A program made the position numbers and the translations under genes. 64,000 nucleotides of DNA from Halorussus gelatinilyticus (GTDB lineage: Archaea > Halobacteriota > Halobacteria > Halobacteriales > Haladaptataceae). The stretch is from positions 1,674,001 to 1,738,000 of the forward strand of contig NZ_CP096658.1 in assembly GCF_023238445.1 (NCBI RefSeq), written 5' to 3'. Positions within the stretch are counted from its first letter, which is position 1. Every line of letters starts with the position of its first letter. A model generated the notes under the pieces. It was given only the letters and a program-made list of their open reading frames with translations, was not told the origin of the DNA and did not search any database. Of this stretch, positions 1-8,834 are shown piece after piece.

Positions 1-547
1 CGCAGACGACGACTTCGACGCCGAGGAGTGGCGCGAGCGACTCCAGTCCCACCGCACGGAGAAGGACGACTTCTTCGCCGACCACCCGCAGTCGCCCATC
101 CCGCCCGAGGAGCGCGACGACTTCGAGAGCCTCGACTACTTCGACCCGGACCCGAAGTATCGCGTCACCGCCACGGTCGAAGTCCACGAGCGACCCGACC
201 CCGTGGAGATGGAGGTCAGCGCCGGGCCGCCACAGCGCTATCTCCGAGTCGCCACGCTCCGCTTCGAGTTGGGCGCCGACGAACTGGAACTCGCGGGCTA
301 CCGCCAGCAGGCGGACGACGACGGCCTGTTCGTCCCGTTCCGCGACAAGACGACCGGCCAGCAGACCTACCGAGACGGCCGGTACATGGAGTTCGAGACC
401 GAGGAGTTGGCGGACGGGAGCGAGATGGTGCTGGACTTCAACCTCGCGTACTCGCCGTTCTGCGCGTACAGCGAGACGTTCGCCTGCCCCCTCCCGCCCG
501 AGGAGAACTGGCTCGACGCGGAGATTCGCGCCGGCGAGAAGGCGTAG
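1..547 (+). CDS. DUF1684 domain protein (5' end outside window)
   Basis: The frame is open from base 2, giving 181 residues to the stop; the true start lies upstream. The sequence is typical of the DUF1684 family: an N-terminal acidic helix, a basic region, then a beta-rich core with the motif LAYSPFCAYS near the C-terminus. In DUF1684 proteins this CAY(S/N) element with nearby prolines is the most conserved part. The biochemical role of the family is unknown; no signal peptide can be judged because the start is missing. An internal ATG at 203 is not a likely start, because the frame upstream is clearly coding. Confidence 0.8.
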   Translation, partial: ADDDFDAEEWRERLQSHRTEKDDFFADHPQSPIPPEERDDFESLDYFDPDPKYRVTATVEVHERPDPVEMEVSAGPPQRYLRVATLRFELGADELELAGYRQQADDDGLFVPFRDKTTGQQTYRDGRYMEFETEELADGSEMVLDFNLAYSPFCAYSETFACPLPPEENWLDAEIRAGEKA

Positions 548-673
548 CGACAGCCCGACGGGCGGCGCGGAGACGACCCGAGAACGAAACGGAGCGCGAC
601 GGACGGGCGAGAGCACGGCGACCGTCCGAGAGGGAGGCAGATTCTACGGGGGTTCGGCGAGGGTCGAACCGAG

Positions 674-1756
674 TCAGTGGACGGTTCGCTCCTCGGTCGT
701 GACGAAATCGACGTTCGTGAACTCGAAGCGCGCGCCGCCCGCCTCGCTCTCGGTGAGGGTGCAGTCCCAGCCGTACGTCTCGGCCAATTGCGAGATGAAC
801 GTCAACCCGAGACCGATGCCGTCGGCGTCCGTGGTGTGTCCCGCCTCGAACACCGCGTCGCGCTCGTGTTCCGGGATGCCCACTCCGTCGTCCGCGACGT
901 AGAAGCCGTCCGGGAGCGGGCCGACGGTTATCTCCACCGCCGACTCGGTGTGTTCGACGGCGTTCTCGAACAGGTTTTCGAGCAGGTGGCGGAGGTGAAT
1001 CGGGTCCGCCAGCACCGTCCGGTCGGTTTCGACGGCGAGTTCCGCGTGTTGGGGGTCGAGACTATCCCACGTCTCCGCGGCGACGTCGGAGAGCGAGACG
1101 GGTTCGGCGTGGATGGTCGCGTCCTCTCCGCGTGCGGTGACCAGAACGACCTCTATCATCTCCTCGATGCGGTCGAGCGCGGTTTCGACCTCCTCGACCG
1201 CCTTCGGGTCGCCGTCCGTGGCCGGTCCGAGGTAAATCTTCGCGATGGTCAGCGGGTTCTTGAGTTCGTGGGCGACCATTCGGGCGAAGTTCTCCAACTG
1301 GCCGTTCCGGCGCTGGAGTTGCCGGTTGTGTCGCTCGGCTTCCCGCCGCTGCGTCACGGCGCGGGCGTCGTTCACGCCGATGCCGAAACCGGCGGCGGTC
1401 CCGATGGCCGCCCCGAGCGTGAACGACCAGCGCGGGTAGGCGATGGTGACGCCGGGTTCGAGGTTGAGGAGTTCGATGACCCCGAGCGTGACGACGAATC
1501 CGGCGAGACACCACGTCACGACGCGCGGATACGTGTCCGAGTCGAGGTCGATTCGGGGGAGTCGAACCCCGCCGTACAACAGCACTGCTCCGGGACCGCC
1601 GACGAGAACGAAGTCGATGACGGCGGCGAGAATCGGTCTACCTGTAGCGACGACGAACCCCGCGCGAGCGACGGCGACCGCGACGTACAGTCCACCCAAA
1701 CCGGCGACGATGCGTTCACCGCCCACCGTAGAGACGAACCGCGACCAGTACCCCAT
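674..1756 (-). CDS. membrane sensor histidine kinase
   Basis: A 360-residue protein starting at the ATG at 1756; a longer reading from 1822 adds 22 residues that do not look coding. About four hydrophobic segments fill residues 15-130, followed by a Gln/Arg-rich coiled coil and the HisKA H-box (VAHELKNPLT, phosphoacceptor His near 163). The HATPase domain shows the N-box NLFENAVEH, the G1 box DDGVGIPE and the G2 box GIGLGL. No PAS or extracellular sensor domain is visible, so the stimulus may be membrane-borne. No response regulator is adjacent, as is common for haloarchaeal orphan kinases. Confidence 0.88.
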   Translation of the reverse strand: MGYWSRFVSTVGGERIVAGLGGLYVAVAVARAGFVVATGRPILAAVIDFVLVGGPGAVLLYGGVRLPRIDLDSDTYPRVVTWCLAGFVVTLGVIELLNLEPGVTIAYPRWSFTLGAAIGTAAGFGIGVNDARAVTQRREAERHNRQLQRRNGQLENFARMVAHELKNPLTIAKIYLGPATDGDPKAVEEVETALDRIEEMIEVVLVTARGEDATIHAEPVSLSDVAAETWDSLDPQHAELAVETDRTVLADPIHLRHLLENLFENAVEHTESAVEITVGPLPDGFYVADDGVGIPEHERDAVFEAGHTTDADGIGLGLTFISQLAETYGWDCTLTESEAGGARFEFTNVDFVTTEERTVH

Positions 1757-1855
1757 TACCGACCGTCTGTCGATATGGGAAGATAGGCATTTCGTCTGCT
1801 CGACAGTTGACAGTCGCGGCACCGCCGCCGAACTCCGAGGACTCGTCCCGGTCGG

Positions 1856-2536
1856 CTACGGCGCGACGCCGACGGTCAACAGCGTCCCGAACTCCCGGTA
1901 GCGTTCCACCATGTCCTCTCGCGACGCCCAGTTCTCGGTCGGGAACTCGTCCGCGTCGGGAATCTCGGTCTCACGGTCGGGCACGTTGTCCTGCTCGGCG
2001 ACATGGAGGCCCGCGTCGCGGAACGCCTCGCGGTACTCGCTCGCCGACCAGCGAGTCATCTCCACGTCGATGTTGTCCTGCCACGCGTGGGAGTGGACGT
2101 TCTCCTCGTAGTAGTTCACCGCACAGAAGAAGGTGCCGCCGGGCCGGAGGACCCGCGCGACCTCCCGAAGGGCCTCGCGGGGGTCGCTCGCGTAGTAGAA
2201 CGCCTCCATCGTGAAGACGTGGTCCACGCTGTCGTCGGCGAACGGCAGGTGGTCGAAGTCGCCGACGAGGAAGCCGACCCGCGGGTCGTCGGTGTACCCG
2301 GTCGCGTTGCGCGCCATCTCCGGCGAGCCGTCGAGTCCGTAGGCCCGGCCCGCGCCCTTGGTGTCCCGGAGCGCGCGGACGGCGTACCCGCTCCCGGTGC
2401 CCAAGTCCAGCACGGTGTCGCCCTCCTCCACGGGCATCCGGGCCAGCACGTTCTTCGCGGTGTTCCAGTGGCGGTCCTCCATCCCCTTGTCGCGGCCGTC
2501 GGCCGCCCAGTCGTCGAACTCCTCGCGGACGCTCAT
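1856..2536 (-). CDS. class I SAM-dependent methyltransferase
   Basis: A 226-residue protein. The start at 2536 (MSVREEFDDW) is preferred over an in-frame ATG 27 bases upstream. Motif I, VLDLGTGSGYAV, lies near residue 43 and binds S-adenosylmethionine. Further family features are GLDGSPEMA, DHVFTMEAFYY and RVLRPGGTFF (Methyltransf_11 type). The substrate cannot be read from the sequence; relatives act on small molecules, including quinone or membrane-lipid head groups. It is transcribed in the same direction as the histidine kinase gene, 100 bases upstream of it. Confidence 0.88.
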   Translation of the reverse strand: MSVREEFDDWAADGRDKGMEDRHWNTAKNVLARMPVEEGDTVLDLGTGSGYAVRALRDTKGAGRAYGLDGSPEMARNATGYTDDPRVGFLVGDFDHLPFADDSVDHVFTMEAFYYASDPREALREVARVLRPGGTFFCAVNYYEENVHSHAWQDNIDVEMTRWSASEYREAFRDAGLHVAEQDNVPDRETEIPDADEFPTENWASREDMVERYREFGTLLTVGVAP

Positions 2537-2690
2537 GGACGTGTGGAGGGAGTTGACCGACAAAACGGATTCGGAACGGGACCGCGGCGGGCCGAGCGGT
2601 CGCGGTCGCGGCGACCGCCCGCCGCGGCCCCGACGCCGGAACTATCGGGGGCGCGAGACGGGCACGAGGACCGCGAGGAGGGCACGGGGC

Positions 2691-2695
2691 TTTTA
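2691..2695 (+). promoter_or_regulatory. TATA-like box for the DUF2391-like gene
   Basis: TTTTA lies 25-29 bases before the ATG at 2720 in GC-rich surroundings. This is the spacing expected for a haloarchaeal leaderless transcript. Confidence 0.5.
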
Positions 2696-2719
2696 CCCTC
2701 GCGGTGTGTCACGTCGCGT

Positions 2720-3160
2720 ATGGTCGGACGAAAGAAGCGGTACGCGCTGGCCGACTCCGCCCAGCAGATCGTCGGCGGGTTCCTGCTGGCGGGACCGTTC
2801 GTCGTCACCGCGGAGGTGTGGGAACTCGCCGCGAACATGTCGAACGTCCAAGGCGCGCTCGCGGTCGTCATCGTCTTCCTCATCGGGTACGGCGCGCTCT
2901 ACAAGGCCGACGACGACCGGGACCCCGACCGCGAGTCCGAGGTCGCGGGCGTTCCGACGCGGTTCGTCTCGCTGATGGTCGTCTCGTTCGGGTCGGTCGC
3001 CATCCTCGCGTTCGTCTTCGCGGCCCCCGAGACGTTTCTGGGCGGCCTCTGGCCGGCCGGGGAGGTCTCGATGAATCGCGTCACGGTCACGCTGAAGGCC
3101 ATCTCGGTCGGAGCCATCTTCAGCGTCGTCGGCGCGGCCACGGCGGACAGCGTGTTCTGA
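2720..3160 (+). CDS. small membrane protein, DUF2391/TIGR02587-like
   Basis: A 146-residue protein beginning MVGRKKRYALADS. It has four hydrophobic segments (about residues 14-32, 41-58, 78-100 and 122-140), a charged loop (ADDDRDPDRESE) between the second and third, and a short periplasmic-type loop with PAGEVS. It resembles the DUF2391 (TIGR02587) group of integral membrane proteins of unknown role. The ATG at 2720 fits the TATA-like box just upstream. Confidence 0.7.
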   Translation: MVGRKKRYALADSAQQIVGGFLLAGPFVVTAEVWELAANMSNVQGALAVVIVFLIGYGALYKADDDRDPDRESEVAGVPTRFVSLMVVSFGSVAILAFVFAAPETFLGGLWPAGEVSMNRVTVTLKAISVGAIFSVVGAATADSVF

Positions 3161-3237
3161 CGGAGTGCTTCCGACGACCCGACTCCCGCTCCCCGATTGC
3201 TTCGCCGAGCGGAATCCTCGCCGACGGTGGACCCGCA

Positions 3238-3245
3238 TTCTTAAG
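3238..3245 (+). promoter_or_regulatory. TATA-like box upstream of the gene at 3271
   Basis: TTCTTAAG lies 26-33 bases before the ATG at 3271, the correct distance for a leaderless haloarchaeal mRNA. Confidence 0.5.
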
Positions 3246-3270
3246 TCGCCTGCACGTATTATCCGTGGAT

Positions 3271-3858
3271 ATGGATTATCAACTCGCCATCGAAAACACG
3301 CCCGAGACGATACCCGGTGGCACTGGCGTCCTCCTCCTGCATCCGAGTACTGGCGAAACGGACCGCATCGACACGGACTTCCTGAAGACCGACACCGACC
3401 ACTTCCTCGTCATCTCGACGCGAACCACCGCCCGCGAGGTCAAGCAGAAACTCGACCACTACGACGTAGACGAGAGCAAGGCCGAGATTCTCGACACGCT
3501 GAGCATCGAACGCGGCTATTCGCGCCGAAGCACCGAGAACGTCCACTACGTCTCCTCGCCCGACGACTTGGAGGGCGTCCTCGACATCACCCGCGAGTTC
3601 CTCGAATCGACCGACGGCAAGCGCCGCATCAGCCTCGACTCCATCACCGAGATGGCCTACTACGCCGACGAGTCGCAGGTACGCGACGTGATTCGCCAAA
3701 TCTTGGGTCTCCTGCGCGAACACGACGCGGTCGGCCTCTTCCACCTCTCGAAGGGCGTCCACGACGAGGAACACGTCGAGAAGTTCATGGGTCTGTTCGA
3801 CGCCATCATCGACCTCGACCGCGACGGCGACGTGAACAGCGACTTCGAGAGCGTCTGA
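3271..3858 (+). CDS. conserved haloarchaeal protein, RecA/KaiC-like remnant
   Basis: A 195-residue soluble protein. The pattern GGTGVLLLHPSTGETDRIDT near the N-terminus, alternating strands and helices, and the late strand AIIDLDRDG look like a degenerate RecA/KaiC core of the kind seen in haloarchaeal HTR-like or DUF835/DUF7090-type proteins. No intact Walker A lysine motif is present, so ATP hydrolysis is doubtful. A role in signalling is only an inference from the fold resemblance. It is a single-gene unit with its own promoter. Confidence 0.65.
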   Translation: MDYQLAIENTPETIPGGTGVLLLHPSTGETDRIDTDFLKTDTDHFLVISTRTTAREVKQKLDHYDVDESKAEILDTLSIERGYSRRSTENVHYVSSPDDLEGVLDITREFLESTDGKRRISLDSITEMAYYADESQVRDVIRQILGLLREHDAVGLFHLSKGVHDEEHVEKFMGLFDAIIDLDRDGDVNSDFESV

Positions 3859-3950
3859 GGTCTCTGCGGGCGGGTTTCTCCGAAGACGGACTGCGATAGA
3901 GGAGTCGCTTCTGTCCCCGATTTCGCTCGATTCTCCCTCCGACGCGGTAC

Positions 3951-3994
3951 CGTGCGGTCGCGGTGCGGTAGACTCCTTTTCGTCGGCGATAGCC
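3951..3994 (-). repeat. dispersed intergenic repeat, copy A
   Basis: On the minus strand this reads CTATCGCCGAC, five variable bases, GGAGTCTACCG and then a GCACCGCGACC-like tail. Related copies occur at 19451-19502, 39179-39230, 60118-60170 and 60171-60222. The gap 3859-4061 holds no gene. Confidence 0.45.
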
Positions 3995-4061
3995 GACTCC
4001 GACGAACCAACTACCCCGAATCGACCGAAAAACGAGCAAAACTACCGCTCGACCGGAAACG

Positions 4062-4682
4062 CTACGAAAAGAACTTCAGCAGGTCGTCCCGCTTAGCCTC
4101 GTGCAGATGCTCTTTCACCGCCTCGTTCAGCGCGTCGATGTTCCCGCGCTTGGCGCTGATGGGCGCAATCGTGTCCTGCCACTGCTTCCACGGCGGGTGC
4201 AGACCGAGGCGGTCGCACAGCTCGTCCAGTCGCTCGTCCTCGTCGTCCACCTTGTCCATCTTGTTGACCGCGACGACGACCGGAATCCCCACGTCCCGGA
4301 GGAAGTAGAACATCTCCACGTCGTAGGGAATCTCGTCCTCGCCCGAGTGACGGTCGATGATGTCCACCGCGCTCTTGCCGTCTACCACGAGGACGCCCAC
4401 GAGGATGTCGTCGGCGTTGTCCTCGATGTACCGGACGATGTCGGTCTTTATCTGCTCGCGTTGCTCTTCGGGGACGCCCGACATGAAGCCGAAGCCCGGC
4501 AGGTCGCTCAGCACGAAGTCGTCGCTGGCCCAGTCGTAGTGGTTCGGCGAACGCGTGACGCCGGGCTTGCTCCCCGTGTCGAAGGTGTGGCCGGTGATCT
4601 CGCGCATCAGCGTGGACTTGCCGACGTTCGACCGGCCGACGAAAATTACCTCGTCGCTTCGGTCCGGGCGACTCTCGAACAT
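4062..4682 (-). CDS. engB: GTP-binding protein EngB
   Basis: A 206-residue GTPase of the EngB/YihA family. G1 is GRSNVGKST (residues 17-25), G3 is DLPGFG, G4 is NKMDK, and the G5-like element is APISAKRGN. The length matches archaeal EngB. In bacteria this family assists assembly of the large ribosomal subunit; the archaeal role is assumed to be similar. On the minus strand TTAAAC lies 23-28 bases before the ATG at 4682 (4705-4710), so the transcript is probably leaderless. Confidence 0.92.
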   Translation of the reverse strand: MFESRPDRSDEVIFVGRSNVGKSTLMREITGHTFDTGSKPGVTRSPNHYDWASDDFVLSDLPGFGFMSGVPEEQREQIKTDIVRYIEDNADDILVGVLVVDGKSAVDIIDRHSGEDEIPYDVEMFYFLRDVGIPVVVAVNKMDKVDDEDERLDELCDRLGLHPPWKQWQDTIAPISAKRGNIDALNEAVKEHLHEAKRDDLLKFFS

Positions 4683-4753
4683 GGGTGTCCTTTCGAGCGA
4701 CGGGGTTTAACGGGTGTGATTCTGCGGAGTTCGGATTCGGACGTTACCGCTAT

Positions 4754-4865
4754 CGAGCAGACGACGCGAATCTTGCTCGACAATCGAGCAGAAGGGAAGA
4801 GGATGCCAAACCGAGCAGAAGGTGAGGGGACACTAAATTGAGCAAGGGGTACGAGAGACGCTAGC
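4754..4865. repeat. degenerate tandem repeat, about 27-bp period
   Basis: The 7-mer CGAGCAG occurs at 4754, 4785 and 4812 and a variant, TGAGCAA, at 4839. The last three are spaced exactly 27 bases apart with similar purine-rich tails. A perfect inverted repeat, TGCTCGA-CAA-TCGAGCA, covers 4774-4790. This lies in the 510-base gap between engB and the first DUF389 gene, in which I see no protein gene. Confidence 0.5.
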
Positions 4866-5018
4866 TTCATGCTTGAGCATCGGAGTCACGGCGACCCCAC
4901 CGCGACTGTACGCACTACAACCGCACCGCAACTGCGCCCCGTACCTCCCTGCCTGCGTCTGCGCTCGGACGCGGGCGCATCTCGGACACGGCCGAGCGCA
5001 GTCGCGGCGCGTCCTGCC

Positions 5019-5090
5019 GTCGGTGAAGATACGCGGTTCCGTAGTCGGTGAAGATTCCCTGTTCCGTGGTCGGCGAAGATACGCGCACCG
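5019..5090. repeat. tandem repeat, 25-bp unit, about 2.9 copies
   Basis: GTCGGTGAAGAT-type units begin at 5019, 5044 and 5069, an exact 25-base period with a few substitutions; each contains GTTCCGT or its variant. There are no spacers distinct from the repeats, so this is not a CRISPR array. It sits 100-170 bases upstream of the first DUF389 gene. Confidence 0.6.
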
Positions 5091-5160
5091 AACCCTGCCG
5101 TCTCCCGAGTCCGGGACTCCGTGGGCACCCGCAAAACCGCCGGCGTCCGCGTGCCGCGGC

Positions 5161-5167
5161 TTATTTA
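5161..5167 (+). promoter_or_regulatory. TATA-like box of the first DUF389 gene
   Basis: TTATTTA lies 26-32 bases before the ATG at 5193, between GC-rich flanks. Confidence 0.5.
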
Positions 5168-5192
5168 CCCCTTCCGTGCAATCTCAGAACGT

Positions 5193-6533
5193 ATGCGGCT
5201 CGTGCAGGTTTCGATTCCGGCGGGCAAGCGAGAGTTGGTCGCCGACGTCCTCGACGAGGAGGGCGTCGATTACATGCTGACCGACGAGACCAGCGGTCGG
5301 GAGTACACCGCCATCGCGTACTTCCCGCTGCCGACCAGCGCGGTCCAGCCGATTCTCGATAAGTTGCAGGACGCCGGGTTGGGCGAGGACCCCCACGCGG
5401 TCATCATCGACGCCGAGACCGACACCTCCCGCCAGTATCAGGAACTCGAACGGCGATTCGCCGAGGAGAACGACAACCCCTCGACCATCGCCCGCGAGGA
5501 GATTCGGACCGAAGCCCGCGAGATGACCCCCGAGTTCCCGACGTTCGTGGCGATGACGGTCATCAGCGCGGTCGTCGCCACCGCGGGAATGCTGTTGGAC
5601 TCCCCGGCGGTCGTCGTCGGGTCGATGGTCATCGCGCCGCTCATCGGGCCGGCGATGGGCGCGAGCGTCGGCACCGTCCTCGGCGACCGGCAACTGTTCC
5701 AGCGCGGCGTGAAGTACCAGTTCATCGGCGGCTTCGCGGCCATCGGGTCCGCGGCCGTCTTCGCGGTTATCGTGCGCTACGGTCTGCTGATTCCGCCGGG
5801 GACCGACGTTCTCGACATCTCGCAGGTAAGCGGGCGACTCACGCCCGACTTCCTCTCGCTCGCGGTCGCCATCGGCGCGGGCGCGGCGGGCGTCCTGAGC
5901 CTCGCCTCCGGCGTCTCGGTCGCCATCGTCGGCGTGATGATCGCCGCGGCCCTCGTTCCACCCGCCGCCGCGGTCGGCATCGCCATCGCGTGGCAACAGC
6001 CGCTCGCGGCGGTCAGTTCGCTGGTCCTCGTCCTCGTCAACATCCTCTCCATCAACCTCTCCGGACTGGTCGTCCTCTGGTATCTGGGCTACCGGCCGAA
6101 AAACTGGTTCACTCGGAACGAGACCCGGACGGCGCTGTTCAAGCGCATCGGCATCCTCGTCGTCCTCATCGGTCTTCTGTCGCTGTTCCTCGGCGGCGTC
6201 ACCTTCACCAGCATCCAGAACGCCACCTTCCAGAACCAGGCCCAAGCGGAGGTAGAGAGCGTCATCGGCGAGACGGGGTCGCCCTACGAGGACGCCCGAC
6301 TCTTCGGCACGGAGTTCAAGGCGGGCAGTACCCTCCCGTTCGACCGGTCCCGGCGGGTGGTCGTCACCGTCGGCAAACCGCCGGGCGAACAGTACCCCGA
6401 CCTCGCGGAGCGGTTGAGCGAGCGCATCAACCGCAACACCGGCCACGAAATCGACGTGCAGGTTCGGTACATCGAGTACGACGACGACGACGACCCCGAC
6501 ACGCGGTCTGGGGAACGAGCGCCCGAGGGATAA
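5193..6533 (+). CDS. DUF389 (TIGR00341) membrane protein, copy 1
   Basis: A 446-residue protein beginning MRLVQVSIPAGKRE. Residues 1-75 form a small ferredoxin-like cytosolic domain. Residues about 135-345 contain roughly six membrane segments with the family signature DSPAVVVGSMVIAPLIGP. A soluble C-terminal domain of about 80 residues ends in an acidic tail. The start is supported by the TATA box and by the matching start of the paralogue at 7463. DUF389 function is unknown. It is followed by a SIMPL lipoprotein gene and a second DUF389 gene on the same strand. Confidence 0.9.
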   Translation: MRLVQVSIPAGKRELVADVLDEEGVDYMLTDETSGREYTAIAYFPLPTSAVQPILDKLQDAGLGEDPHAVIIDAETDTSRQYQELERRFAEENDNPSTIAREEIRTEAREMTPEFPTFVAMTVISAVVATAGMLLDSPAVVVGSMVIAPLIGPAMGASVGTVLGDRQLFQRGVKYQFIGGFAAIGSAAVFAVIVRYGLLIPPGTDVLDISQVSGRLTPDFLSLAVAIGAGAAGVLSLASGVSVAIVGVMIAAALVPPAAAVGIAIAWQQPLAAVSSLVLVLVNILSINLSGLVVLWYLGYRPKNWFTRNETRTALFKRIGILVVLIGLLSLFLGGVTFTSIQNATFQNQAQAEVESVIGETGSPYEDARLFGTEFKAGSTLPFDRSRRVVVTVGKPPGEQYPDLAERLSERINRNTGHEIDVQVRYIEYDDDDDPDTRSGERAPEG

Positions 6534-6594
6534 GTCAAACCGTCGTTTCACTCATACAGAGCTTTTTGCCGACCGCCGTCGTACCGACGGTGCG

Positions 6595-7347
6595 ATGTCC
6601 AGAAAGCTACTAGCGACGGTGGGGGTCGCGCTCCTGCTGGTGACGGCCGGGTGTGCGGGGAGCCTGAATCCGGCGGCGAGCGCGAACGCACAGACCGACC
6701 AAACGAACGGGACCGACCGGAGCGGAAACTCGACCATCAGCGTCTCGGCGTCCGGACAGGTCGAGGCCGAACCCGACCAGGCGGTGCTACAGGTCGCGGT
6801 CCTCGCCAGCGGCGACGACGCGAACGCGGTCCGCGAGCAGGTGGCCCAGAACGTGACCCGGATGCGCGAGGCGCTCCGGAACGCCGGTATCGCCGATGAC
6901 CAGATTCGAACGGTGCAGTACAGCATCGACCAGCAGTACCGCGAGGAGAACGGTGAGCGCCGACCCGACGGGTTCCAAGGCGTCCACGCCTTCGAGATTA
7001 CCCTCTCGAACGTGAGTCGCGCCGGACCCGTCATCGACGCGGCGGTCTCGAACGGGGCCGACCGAGTCCAGAGCGTCCAGTTGACGCTCTCGGAGGAGCG
7101 CCGCCGCGAGGTCCGCGCCGACGCGCTCCGGAACGCGATGGACAACGCTCGCGCCGACGCCGACGTCATCGCCGAGAGCGCGAACCTGACGGTCTCGGGC
7201 GTCCACACCGTCTCGACCGGCGACGTGGGATTCAGTTCCGTCCGGGCCGAGGCACTGACCGCACAGTCCGACGCCGGAACGCAAATCGAGTCGGGTCCCG
7301 TCACCGTCACCGCGCAGGTTTCGGTGACGTACAACGCGACCGGATAA
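6595..7347 (+). CDS. SIMPL-domain (DUF541) lipoprotein
   Basis: A 250-residue exported lipoprotein. A signal peptide ends in the lipobox VTAGC, with lipidated Cys at residue 20. A Thr/Asn-rich linker follows, then a DUF541/SIMPL domain from about residue 48: TISVSASGQVEAEPDQA, VREQVAQNVTRM, and the closing VTVTAQVSVTY. SIMPL proteins form oligomeric periplasmic or cell-surface assemblies of mostly unknown role. It lies between two DUF389 membrane proteins, with 61 and 115 base gaps, suggesting a shared envelope function. Confidence 0.88.
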   Translation: MSRKLLATVGVALLLVTAGCAGSLNPAASANAQTDQTNGTDRSGNSTISVSASGQVEAEPDQAVLQVAVLASGDDANAVREQVAQNVTRMREALRNAGIADDQIRTVQYSIDQQYREENGERRPDGFQGVHAFEITLSNVSRAGPVIDAAVSNGADRVQSVQLTLSEERRREVRADALRNAMDNARADADVIAESANLTVSGVHTVSTGDVGFSSVRAEALTAQSDAGTQIESGPVTVTAQVSVTYNATG

Positions 7348-7360
7348 GAGAGAGCGTCGC

Positions 7361-7389
7361 GCGAGCGACTGCGGTACGCAGTCGCTCGC
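7361..7389. terminator. perfect 13-bp stem-loop after the SIMPL gene
   Basis: GCGAGCGACTGCG at 7361-7373 is exactly complementary to 7377-7389, with a 3-base loop (GTA). It begins 14 bases after the SIMPL stop codon. There is no T-run immediately after it, so it could be a terminator, an mRNA-end stabiliser or an operator for the next gene. Confidence 0.5.
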
Positions 7390-7462
7390 ACCGCACAACA
7401 CCACGCCGTACGCCGCGCGTGGCGGCCTGAACTCTTTTCTTTTGGAATCCCGTGGCTCTCCT

Positions 7463-8806
7463 GTGCGCCTCATCCACGTCCTGATTCCGGCCGAGCGCCG
7501 CGGTCCGATTCTCGGCGCGCTCGACGACAAGGAGATAGACTACGCCGTCCTCGAAACCGACGAACGGACGAGCGAGGAGGTAATGGTCGAGTTTCCGCTC
7601 CCGAGCGACGGCGTCGGCGACGTGATGGACGCGCTCGAAGACGCCGGACTCGAAGAGGAGGAGTACACCGTCATGGCCACGGCGGAGACGGCCTCGACGC
7701 CCAACATGGAGCGGTTGCAGAACCGATACGCCGACGACTTCGACCCGCTGACCCGGAAGGAACTCCGGTCGAAGGTGCGGGACATGGCCCACGACCGCAA
7801 CTCGTTCGTCTGGATGATATTCCTGAGCGCCATCATCGCCACCGCGGGGCTACTGCTCGACTCCCCGGCCATCGTCGTCGGGTCGATGGTCATCGCGCCG
7901 ATGGTCGGGCCGGTCCTGACCGCGAGCGCCGGAGCGGTCACCGGCGACCGGCGGATGCTCGTGGACAGCATCAAGATGCAGGCGCTCGGGTTGGTCGTCG
8001 CCACCGTCAGTTCGCTGGCGTTCGGCTACCTCCTGAAGTCCTTCTCGTTCGTGCCGCAGTTGCAGATTACCGCGCTCGCTCAAATCAGTTCGCGCGTCGC
8101 GCCGAGTCTGCTCACGGTCGCGGTCGGTCTCGCCGCGGGGAGCGCGTCGGCGTTCGGCGTGACGACGAAGGGACCGACCTCGCTCATCGGCGTGATGATA
8201 GCCGCGGCGCTGATTCCCGCGGCGGCGACGACCGGCGTCGCCGTCATCTGGGGGTTCCCGGTCGTCGCGGCCGGGTCGCTGGTCCTGCTGCTCGTCTCGC
8301 TGGTCGGCATCAACGTCGCCGCGTTCGCCACGCTCTGGTATCTGGGCTACCGGCCGAACGGCTTCGACCGAAAGCTCTGGGCGGCCGAGAGTCGCAGGGA
8401 GGCCGCGATTCTCGCGGTCTCGGTGCTGGCGGTTCTCATCGTCGTCGTCGGGGCGAGTTACGGCACCTACCAGCAGATTACCTACCAGCGGACCATCAAT
8501 CAGGAGGTGAGTTCGGTCCTCGACAACTCGGCGTACAACAACCTCACCTACGTCTCGACCAACACCGAGTACGCGTTCACCGGCGGGCGGTTAGAGTCCG
8601 AGTCCGTGACGGTCACGGTCAGTCGCACGTCCGACCGCGAGTACCCGCAACTGGCGACCCGGCTTCAGCGGCGCATCGACGCCGCGACCACTCAGAACCC
8701 CTCGATCCGGGTCCACTTCGTGGACTACGAGGTCGCCAACTCGTCGCAGGCGTCGCTTTCGGGGCCGCGCTCCGGAGACGCTACCGGCCTGAGAAACGGC
8801 GCTTAG
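7463..8806 (+). CDS. DUF389 (TIGR00341) membrane protein, copy 2
   Basis: A 447-residue paralogue of the protein at 5193. The GTG at 7463 (VRLIHVLIPAERR) is chosen because it aligns with the start of copy 1; an in-frame TTG at 7442 is possible but less likely. The same plan is seen: a cytosolic ferredoxin-like N-terminus, about six membrane segments with DSPAIVVGSMVIAPMVGP, and a soluble C-terminal domain. Copy 2 differs strongly in the N- and C-terminal domains, so the duplication is old. Confidence 0.88.
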   Translation: MRLIHVLIPAERRGPILGALDDKEIDYAVLETDERTSEEVMVEFPLPSDGVGDVMDALEDAGLEEEEYTVMATAETASTPNMERLQNRYADDFDPLTRKELRSKVRDMAHDRNSFVWMIFLSAIIATAGLLLDSPAIVVGSMVIAPMVGPVLTASAGAVTGDRRMLVDSIKMQALGLVVATVSSLAFGYLLKSFSFVPQLQITALAQISSRVAPSLLTVAVGLAAGSASAFGVTTKGPTSLIGVMIAAALIPAAATTGVAVIWGFPVVAAGSLVLLLVSLVGINVAAFATLWYLGYRPNGFDRKLWAAESRREAAILAVSVLAVLIVVVGASYGTYQQITYQRTINQEVSSVLDNSAYNNLTYVSTNTEYAFTGGRLESESVTVTVSRTSDREYPQLATRLQRRIDAATTQNPSIRVHFVDYEVANSSQASLSGPRSGDATGLRNGA

Positions 8807-8834
8807 ACCGTCTACCGAGAGGACGCGATGCCTC

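Noticed and set aside
5019-5090. CRISPR array
   Set aside because: The 25-bp units follow each other with no unique spacers, and no cas gene is present in the window.
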